A program made the translations under genes and the position numbers. The notes under the pieces were generated by a model. It was not told where the DNA came from, did no database searches, and saw nothing but the letters and a program-made list of their open reading frames with translations. Of a stretch of 64,000 bases of DNA, positions 56,201-64,000 are shown one piece after another. This DNA comes from Dicyema japonicum (taxonomy: Eukaryota > Dicyemida > Rhombozoa > Dicyemidae): positions 465,334-529,333 of the forward strand of contig RDEW01000032.1 in NCBI GenBank assembly GCA_011109175.1, given 5' to 3'. Each line of letters begins with the position of its first letter. Position 1 is the first letter of the stretch.

Positions 56201-56760
56201 CTCCTCGAATGTTTACAGAACCTGTCAGGAACTTCCGCATTGATAACCCTTTTCCTCAACGGGTTTCTTGGTTCTTTGCAAGACACAGGAAACTCCGGTT
56301 CACTCTTCAGAAACGAGAGTAACAGTTGATGTTCTTCCGTTCGAGGAAAGAAGATACAGGATTTTCTGCTGGAGTGAGTTAATATACTCGATTCTCCAAA
56401 AGAAAAGGCAAACCCCCATGGAGAACAAACGTATTCCGGAGTGATTTTGTAATACTAGATAATATGGCACGTGATCATAGTACAAGCTCTTAAACCATTA
56501 CTAGTGAAAATCCTCTGCTCGCCTATCATCCTAAGCGAACAACTACACATGCATGGTCTCATGAAGTGTAATGCTACAAGGCACAATAAAACTATAAGCA
56601 ACAAAGAAATTAACGAATTCAATATTTAAATCCAAAAATTGAGTTCAAAAGAGACAGAAGTATCTTCACGACTAGTACCTGCCTTATCCACCAAATTAAC
56701 ATAACGATCGGGTGATTTATCAAAAGTTTGTTTTCATTTGAAGACAACTGAGAGGTTCTG
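53261..56760. other. No supported gene
   Basis: Several 60-95 codon ORFs (54447, 55091, 55649) lack motifs and consistent splice joins. The frame at 55840-55945 (GGVNCIKSFTVSHFVFSGYS) is coding-like but isolated. A tRNA B-box-like GGTTCGATTC at 54281 has no tRNA fold around it. Confidence 0.35.
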
Positions 56761-56811
56761 AACCAATCCCTGCATTTTCTGTAATATGAGACCAGGTTTG
56801 AAGTAGATAAA

Positions 56812-58600
56812 TCACATCCTTGACGAGTGATCTTCCTTGAAGCAAACAGCCGTGATCAATGCAAAGATCAGAGCCAAAATAATTCCCAATGGTACCCATA
56901 AAACAACCTCAGTTTTGAAAAACACTTTATTTTGATACAGTTTATAGTGTATTATAGTGCTGGCTGAGCTTTTTCTGTAGCCATCATCGGCAACACAAGT
57001 GATCCTGTAGTGTAATCTGAGAGAGGCAAGTTTAGGAGAAATAAATATGACAATATTTGCATCCACATTGTTTCGTCCATTGGACGCCTTTACGACAATA
57101 TCAGTGTTATTATCCGATAAATTATTGTTGTTTATCAGCCAATAAATTTGTAGACCTGAGTGGAGAACTCTTGACAGAACACGTTAAATTAACGGTGGTT
57201 ATGTAGTGAAATATAATCTCCTCTGGAGCGGAGAGAGTTGCAATGAATGGGGGGAAAACCTTTAAATATTTGTAAAACTTCAAATCTTGAGCCTCATTCT
57301 GCAAACGACACATGATCGACATGGAGCCTGCACGCCAGTCGACAGAAAGGGAGTACATATCGTACTGTTTTACATAGGGATTATACAGGGGATCTGAAAA
57401 GTTACCAAAATAAAAACCATATTCCCTGGTATTAATGTACCAAGTGATATTGGGCTTCGGAAATCCAGATCTTTGACTGCACGAAACAAAAGCTGACTGC
57501 CCTTCGGAAATATTATATGAATACTGCTGATCTTTGAGAGTTATAGCATCTAAAGGGGAAATAAATGTGATAAGCTACCATATACTCGAATGGAATAAGT
57601 GAACTTATACTTGTCGAGGTCATAATTATAAATCGTGTCCGGAGAGCACCAGTAATCGTCCCCCACATCACTGTAACTCACATTGTTTATGTAAATCTTA
57701 GGACCGATTTTCGTACTATTTCCTCTCCCGAAGCGGTAGAAGGCAATTCTTAAAGAATAAAACCACAGAATACCTTCCAAGAAAGAAACAAGGCTCCAAC
57801 TCTACGTAAGATCCCTTTCGAATCCATATTTCCCTTCCGTAAGGAAATACTACACGTGGAGTCTCATTCTGGCGTTTTTCCAAAACTAGAGTTAAGAGAC
57901 GATGTACCTTCCTTCGAGATTTTGTAGTACATTGCACCAAATGGGGTGAGGTAGAAGAATAATCTATCATGGTAATCGTAATCGAAAAAGGAAAAGTACA
58001 AGTCTCCGTTAAAAGTCCCTCTAAGGTATCCCCCGTACGAATGGTAGACAGAGTATCTAAACATACCGGAATCCCAACTAAAGTTTGGAACTGGGTCGAA
58101 GATTGGATGAATTACAAGTACATTGTCGTCCGTTTCGTTAATAGTTACAACTAAAGTCACATCTAATGCATATGACATACGAATATGTCCAAAGGGAACA
58201 TAGTAGACTGTAATAACCGGCGATATCTGAGATCCACAGCGAGTCCAGACTACACAGGATATCCGAAAAGTGCGTTTGATAATGTCGGGGATATAAATGG
58301 TATGCAAGTCATTGGGATCCCTTTCGAAAAATTCCGTTTTTATGTATTTTTCGTTGTCTTCCAAAATCCAGTCAGGACTAAATTTATAAAAAATTATACT
58401 TTGTGTCTTTAGAGAATGTGAGGGGACAAGTAAGTCTGGTCTTGTTGTCCCCGTATAATCATTGTGGGCTTGTCGTACAAAAATACCGGTGGAATGCAAC
58501 CTGATAAATAATTTTGAGAAAAAAAACATTCATAGTTGCCTGAATTCTTACAGGAATCGGTCAAAAACATGAAAATTAGAAAGACGGAACAGCAGTCCTC
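56812..58600 (-). CDS. Ig-superfamily-like type I membrane receptor, at least six exons
   Basis: Exons join in frame over GT-AG introns 58399-58378 (22 nt), 57907-57886 (22), 57773-57749 (25), 57578-57550 (29) and 57181-57157 (25). Order: signal-like CCSVFLIFMFLTDS (58585), first Ig-like unit TRLTCPLTFSKDTNPDWILE ... FRISCVVW, a long Tyr-rich region, a V-like unit YVELEPCFF ... INNVSYSDVGDDYWCSPD, a C2-like unit SAFVSCSQRS ... NITWYINT ... MSIMCRLQN, and a last unit VNLTCLQIYWLINNNN ... YRITCVADDGY. A membrane helix (VVLWVPLGIILALIFALITA) and short tail KEDHSS end it. Several N-x-S/T sites are present. The first exon is unresolved; a 46 nt interval (58486-58441) may be another intron. Likely a surface adhesion or recognition protein. 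Confidence 0.75.
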
Positions 58601-58639
58601 ATTGTGTCCTAAAAAATCAGTCAACAAATGAGTGGCATT

Positions 58640-59920
58640 CTCATTATATGCTCATACTGCATATTGGGGGATCGCGTCAGCAATCGTGAGTAAAATTTGC
58701 ATCAACATATAAACCGCAGACATAACAAAAGCGCAAAACCCAAAAACAGATAAAAAGTCCAAAAAAAGCAAACAAACAATCCAAACCGCAAAAATTTACA
58801 CTTCCGCAAGAAATTCCGCTTAAATAATTCTCGTCTATGTAAAGGCCATCGTACGTTCGGTGGAATGCTGACTAACTGCCGTAATATCGACAAATTCTAA
58901 TATTTTTATTGAACTGCCAAGCCTACTAATTTTAAATCTCATTGGAAACCATTGGGAATTGATAGCTCTGCGTTTATTTGCTGCTGACTGTACAATATTA
59001 GATTACAATTTTTTATTTTACCATTTATACCAAATTGTCGCAAGAGAATCCCCAAGTCTGTACAAATCTTCACTAAATGAATGCTCCGGTAAAATGTATC
59101 TCAACGTGTGTGTTCAGAAAATCGATCAATTTGTTTGCATAGAAAATAAATTTCACGTGCATTTAATGACGAATTGTTAAAGTATATTTAAAGAATGACT
59201 CATTGGAAGGGTGGAGAAGTCAGATGTCAAATTCTTTTGATGTGGATTACTGGTCGAAAATATTACCGCCATGCTACAGTTCATCGGTTATGAAGCGAGT
59301 AGGCATTTCTGGTGATTTTCCGTGAACTTTGGGAACCGGATCCTAAATGAATCCGACGTTTTTTTCCGGAGCTTCTGATTTACAATGTTTCATGAGTCCG
59401 TCACCTAGTCCATTCTTAGGAGAAGGAAACAAGGGCTTTCCTCCATTATGAAAGAGTAGACATTTCATGCAATAGAGGACCATCTCGACCATAGCCTTTG
59501 ATCTATTAATCACTTCTATGTTCATTAAAGAGAGAAAATTCATTATTTCGCCCATTCGCTAACAAAAGGTCTCACGGAACAATTCTCTTCTCATGGGAAA
59601 GCTGTAGATACCTCACCTAGGACGCCACCTGTATAGATAGCCTTTCTCTCACTAACTTTACTATGACAGCAACTAACCCAGGCTCAGCCTCGGAAAAAGT
59701 TGAGACCCTAAAGATGAAAAATAAGAATTTCGGTTGACAATTTATTTTATAACCAGTTACCGTGGAAACGTCAGGATAACTGAAGCAGGTCACTGACACT
59801 GCTTAACACAATCGATCGCTAAGAGGAAAATGATAGAAGAGAAAGGATTTGGCTCATTGAGTGCATTTCTTTGCAAATCGTCAGGGACACGCGTTCTCAA
59901 TTCTAAGAGCAGCCAGTGAT
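58640..59920. other. No supported gene
   Basis: Contains the unresolved 5' side of the receptor gene. The minus ORF 58702-58893 is a T-rich hydrophobic run and may be non-coding. No other feature recognised. Confidence 0.35.
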
Positions 59921-59924
59921 TGTA

Positions 59925-61660
59925 AATCAAGGCATTATTAAAGCACTTTCACGAAAGCCATAATGATTATAGCCCCGCATGTGCAACACTCAAAGAAACA
60001 ATATTTATAGTTAGTCATTTCCATTTCCTCTGTCGAATGCGAGTGATCTCAATTCGTCCAGGTCGTCTCCCGTCTTTAATTTTTTCTCACACGATTTAAG
60101 TCTTTGTTTAGGGCTGTCGGAAGTGTCGATCTAGGTCGTCCGCGGAAGGGTTTTTCGCATCTGTCAAAGTAATCTTCCATCGCTTTGTTAGCGGGTGCGT
60201 CCGGGTTCATTCTTAGTACATGCCCAAATAGCCTCCACCGGGCATCTATCACATCCTTGCTGATGTAAGACACATACACTTGTTGTAGATACCAGTGGTT
60301 GATATTCTACGTGGCCACTCCATTCCGAGTAAGCTTCTTAGTTGCCTTCTATGGAACGAATCCAGTTTCAATAGTTCGTTGAAGGAACTTCCCCATGTCC
60401 CAGCGTTATACAGTAGGATCGGTTTCACAAACGCGTTGTAAAGCCTGCATCTGATGTCAATTCCAAGTCCTTTGGCCCTTAGCCATCCTTTCTTCAGTTT
60501 AGCCATTGCCGCATTTGCCAGTGTTTTCCTCCTTAGTACATCTTCAGCGTCTCCTAGTAGAGAGCCGAGCTTATTAGTACGTCTCCATCTTTCTGAGTAA
60601 TATCGTCTTCTCTTTTGATTTCCGTAATTTCAGTTTTGTTAACATTTACGCTGAGAAACCATTTCTCAAGCTCCGCAGGTGCATTTTCTAGCAGGTGTTG
60701 GAGTGCGGTCACATCCCGTGATACAAAATCCACATCATCCGCATAAGATGTCTCTTCTATGTCTCCTATATAGCATTTACGGAGGTCGCGGAGTGCAGAT
60801 TCAAGGTATATGGTGAATAGTAAAGGGGAGAGGGAATCACCCTGGGGTGTCCCAATCGTTGTTTTGAAACTGCGGGAAGTTGCTCCTTCTGTCCTCACAG
60901 ATAGTCTTGTGTTCGCAAGTAGTAGTCTGATTATCCTAACCGACGATTCATCCAATATTTGCTCAAGCACATTCATCAGTTTCTGTCTGTTTATTGAGTC
61001 GAAAGCTCTGGAGAGATCTATTCCCAACACGGTTGTTGCGCTCTTGAATCTTTGGTGCGTTGCGCAGCGCCATCTGTGGCTCCATACAATGTCTGCCGTA
61101 GACCTCCCTTCTCGGAACCCACTTTGACTTGCTGGTAGGTATAGATTCGCCATACCCTTTATCCGGCTTAGTGCAATGTTTGCCAGCACCTTGCGTATCG
61201 AATTCAGAAGTATTATCGGGCGGAGATTTTCTACTGGTCCTTTTGATTTGTTCGGTTTTTGTATAGGTATTAATAATCCATTTCCAAGTCCTAGATCGGT
61301 ATTAGTTTCAAAGACGGCATTTAGGGTTTTTGCAATTGTGTCGCTAAGTTTTTTTGGCCCATATTTTAGGAGCTCAGGGCTTATGTTGTCCGGCCCAGCA
61401 CTCTTGTTGTTCTTCAGTTTATTTATCGCTAATTCCACCTCTTCCACTGTGATTGGGATTTTTAGCGCCTTTGCTTTTTTTTGGAAAGGGGGAAAGTCAT
61501 TATTTTCTTTATTCAACAGTGTTTCGAAGTGTCGTGCAATCAATTCTGCTTTTTCTTTCGGGTTACCCACGAATTTTCCATCTTTGTCTTTGATGTGGAG
61601 GATGTTTTGTCCATCAAGGCATATAACATCAAAGATTCGGCAAATAAAATATTGATTATT
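59925..61660 (-). mobile_element. RTE-like LINE, 5' truncated, with RT and C-terminus
   Basis: The RT frame 61570-60554 is intact from KSAGPDNISPELLKYGP, NLRPIILLNSIRKVL, SQSGFREGRSTADIVW and LGIDLSRAFDSIN through IGTPQGDSLSPLLFTIYLES and EETSYADDVDFVS, so all catalytic residues are present. It loses frame in KREDDITQKDGD. The C-terminus follows in two further frames: GSLLGDAEDVL, VKPILLYNAGTW, FHRRQLRSLLGMEWP, then WRLFGHVLRMN and FRGRPRSTLP (60506-60076). The 3' UTR includes CATGCGGGGCTATAATCAT near 59970 and the element ends near 59925. The endonuclease is missing. This is the reference for all other RTE-like pieces here. Confidence 0.75.
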
Positions 61661-61740
61661 TTAACATATTTGTAAATCATTTGCTATCAAATGTTATCGA
61701 TATGCTTGATGTCGACTTTACTTGTTCTGAAAAAAATAAT

Positions 61741-62216
61741 TTCTGTCTGATTCACTTGAGGACCAATTCATGAAGTACCTAACCAGCAACAACAATATTT
61801 GATCAAAAAATTTACTTTAGTAGATAACAGAGGGCGTATGTTTAGTCCTGCTTGTGTCTTGGACATTTTGCCGGTCCCTCTTGTCCATTATGTTTTTACC
61901 TCATTGGTACATAGGGGTCCCAGATACCCAACCAGCGTTCCGTGCAATCCCTTTAAATCGGCATCGAGTCTATTTTCCGTCTGGAACGGAAAGAATAAGT
62001 GTTGGAATAAATAGATTGAAGTTTTTAAATTCTGTGTCCAACAGACAGGCAGTAAAAGATCTCAGAGGTTCTAACTATCAAACGCAAGGAAAGACAGTAT
62101 CCAAATGGGTCTGTAAGCAAGAATTCATCCGGAGGAAAGTTAACGTTGATGATTTATCTGTTCCTCGTGTTAATGGCAAAATCAAGTTTGGACAGAGTAG
62201 GAGTGGATTTTTCTAA
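61741..62216 (+). CDS. Unidentified ORF pair, coding-like
   Basis: Two overlapping frames: 61799-61900 (KKFTLVDNRGRMFSPACVLD ... PLVHYVF) and, from about 61890 to a stop at 62214-62216, WYIGVPDTQPAFRAIPLNRH, VYFPSGTERISVGINRLKFL, TVSKWVCKQEFIRRKVNVDD. The second is rich in basic residues and looks like a genuine globular protein end. The switch between frames lies in 61880-61925. No GT-AG interval of 20-30 nt gives a clean join, so a frameshift is also possible. No family recognised. Confidence 0.35.
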
Positions 62217-62229
62217 CATACTTAACATT

Positions 62230-62950
62230 TAAGTGCTTCTAACAATCGTTCCGTTCAAAGCACAATAAGTTGAGAGGGTCCGTAATCCTCTGTCGATCGT
62301 CGACGAAAAGAGAAGTGGCCCAGGGGACCTCTTATTGCACTCTGTGCAAATGTTTACTCCGAACTTCTAGAAAATCATAAATTTCTGACCCATAGCCAAA
62401 GTCACCATTTTTTCTATCCCTAGTGCTCTTCGAAGACAAATCTTTCTTCTTAGTGCGGAGAAAGCGTTAGACATTTCGATGTTCATCACGATTTCCCAAT
62501 CGGACGTCATTCCTTATGAGGAAGTGAAAAAACCTTCACTAATATTCATCGATCACGTTAGGATGTTATTCTTCCTGGATTCGATTCCCCTTACTTTGTC
62601 ATAGGTTTTTATTCCTTTTCCTACTCTTCACTCGTTATACAAAATTTTTGTCATGTGATACACATATCTTAGTATAAATAAACCGACATTACATGCTTCT
62701 ACGTCTTCAAAACGGACATCCTATGGAATTTTTTGATGCCTTAAGACGGATATCTTTTGAGTTTTTTGGTGACCAAAAGAGTTGGAATATCAGACAAGGG
62801 ATTCCGGTTAAAAATATAAAGTTGCCCATTTGATTACTGTCAAATGATAGATACATGAACACGTGAGTTACTTAAATTATTAAAATAGGAGTACCATAGA
62901 ATTCTCATATATGAGGATTTCAGCTTAAATTCAGGCATGTTTTTAATTCA
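62230..62950. other. No gene seen
   Basis: AT-rich, no motif or repeat recognised. Confidence 0.4.
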
Positions 62951-62951
62951 A

Positions 62952-63265
62952 CTATGGTCCACGTGAGGCATATATTTGAATAGAGTCAACTTTTTTCCAA
63001 ATTTTTGAAATATAGATTTTATAAGAATGTTCAAAACTACAAGTTAAATCAACAAAAACATTTAAAATCTGATAAAAAATATCAAGACAAGAGCGAGACC
63101 AAAGAGGTCGAAAACACAAGACACGAGTAAAATAATATTCCGGACGAAAGCCCGAAGCAGATATTCTATACAAAATATATCCAATAAAATATCTAATATT
63201 GAAATCACATAAACCTCCCTAAAATCTGTCCTATAAAGAAGGTGGTCTCCATAATAACGTCTCAT
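62952..63265 (-). CDS. Possible ion-channel-like membrane exon
   Basis: The frame 63265-63062 reads ISILDILLDIFCIEYLLRAF followed by CVFDLFGLALVLIFFIRF. The spacing of an acidic helix (D ... E-x-L-L-R) and a second helix with DLF-x-x-x-L-V-L recalls the S2-S3 helices of voltage-gated-type channels. A second frame continues to 62952 (KIWKKVDSIQIYASRG). No pore or S4 is seen, and AT-rich sequence easily yields hydrophobic frames, so this is tentative. Confidence 0.2.
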
Positions 63266-63348
63266 AAGGACTTTGTTGAACCCAAATCTCTATTTTAAAT
63301 CCGGTTTTCGTCCTCTCATTTGGACGAATGTCACGTATATTTGAAGCA

Positions 63349-63375
63349 TACATTTTAATTTAATTTATTAACCCC
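63349..63375 (-). repeat. LINE 3' tail
   Basis: TTTAATTTATTAACCCCGG matches the 3' tail of the LINE at 23760-26945 (AAATTATTAACCCCGGC). Only the terminus is recognisable here. Confidence 0.5.
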
Positions 63376-63474
63376 GGATACACCAAAAAAGAAGTTAAAA
63401 AAAACAACTAATTAAGTGCATCCAGTTTCCATTCTACAGAATCAGAGTCCATCCGGAATCAACATGAAAGGTAA

Positions 63475-63545
63475 AAGACGTCCATACTTGCAGCTGTGGA
63501 AATCCATCCAGTGGAGTGGGAGTAAAAGTGGCATACAACTTTCGG
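63475..63545 (+). repeat. Dispersed repeat E, copy 8
   Basis: AGACGTCCATACTTGCAG, GTGGAAATCCATCCAGTGGA and GTGGGAGTAAAAGTGGCA follow repeat E order; the distal part is lost. Confidence 0.4.
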
Positions 63546-64000
63546 ATCAAGTAAGGGCTGCTTCATTCATTGCAATTTATGTCTTTGTTGTTTTTTGGGA
63601 TAGTTTGGCCAAAAGTTACATTTTAAATTTAAACAACCACAAGCGAAAGAAAGTCAAATAAATCTATAACTTTAGATTGAGCAACTTGTGGAACTTAAAA
63701 ATGCTAAATTTAGCATTGAGCCTTTTTCAATTGAACCAGTTTTCTGAAATTTTTATTTTAGTCTGAAATATCTAACGGCGAGGAAAGTCAGTCTTGGTGG
63801 GAAAAAGAAGCGACGTCTCTTATTCGGAAATTCAGAAGAAATAAATAATTTTAATATTTAGAATACTTTTGCCGAGGAAGTAAATGTAAAATTTGTATAT
63901 CTACTTTTTAAATTTAAAATCTTTCCGTTAATAGGAGTTCCATCACAAAACCGTTGTCATCAAAGTTACATGAAGGTCACATAGCGATTTTGCCTGTATT

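Noticed and set aside
60810-61655. Plus-strand ORFs of 105 and 159 codons
   Set aside because: Antisense shadows of the RTE-like RT frame with YADD and QGDSLSP motifs.
1-64000. CRISPR array, bacterial operons, Shine-Dalgarno sites
   Set aside because: No regularly spaced direct repeats, and gene structure (GT-AG introns, LINEs, lectin, Ig-like and POU domains) is eukaryotic.

Overview
This is a eukaryotic, AT-rich, animal-type window dominated by decayed transposable elements. The most telling signal is intron size. Where a recognisable host gene is fragmented over several frames, the frames join perfectly if GT-AG introns of only 20-29 nt are removed. Clear cases are the C-type lectin (introns 34480-34501, 34320-34347, 34204-34224), the immunoglobulin-like receptor (58378-58399, 57886-57907, 57749-57773, 57550-57578, 57157-57181), a second receptor-like gene (28245-28266, 28435-28456, 28927-28950) and an unknown ORF (10134-10153). 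Metazoan families (C-type lectin, Ig-like receptor, POU-homeodomain) combined with such introns point to a dicyemid mesozoan; dicyemids are known for spliceosomal introns of about this length. The taxon is inferred, not proven.

Layout. 0-5.4 kb: fragments of a retroelement C-terminal domain (family H here), an unknown spliced ORF and a degenerate Jockey/I-type reverse transcriptase. 5.4-8 kb: AT-rich, no supported gene. 8-10.4 kb: a possible dynein-like fragment, LINE 3' tails and a two-exon unknown gene. 10.9-11.4 kb: a well-kept family H piece. 12.6-13.3 kb: a weak gene candidate. 15.0-15.8 kb: a POU-homeodomain pseudogene. 16-23.7 kb: reverse-transcriptase remnants of three LINE types and a gypsy Pol tail. 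23.76-26.95 kb (minus): the most complete LINE, carrying a 2A-like peptide ahead of its endonuclease. 26.9-32.2 kb: RTE-like LINE pieces around a transmembrane receptor gene. 34.1-34.6 kb: the C-type lectin. 35.4-37.9 kb: a Tigger/pogo DNA transposon with intact terminal inverted repeats, full of other sequences. 38-56.7 kb: mostly decayed repeats with a few unidentified ORFs. 56.8-58.6 kb: the multi-exon Ig-like receptor on the minus strand. 59.9-61.7 kb: an RTE-like LINE. 61.7-64 kb: unidentified ORFs.

The genes do not form operons. The two receptor-like genes and the secreted lectin suggest cell-surface or recognition functions. The transposon content shows serial nested insertion, internal deletion and many LINE copies that keep the 5' part but lack the 3' part. 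Gene ends, especially first exons, are often uncertain because introns are tiny and no transcripts are available.
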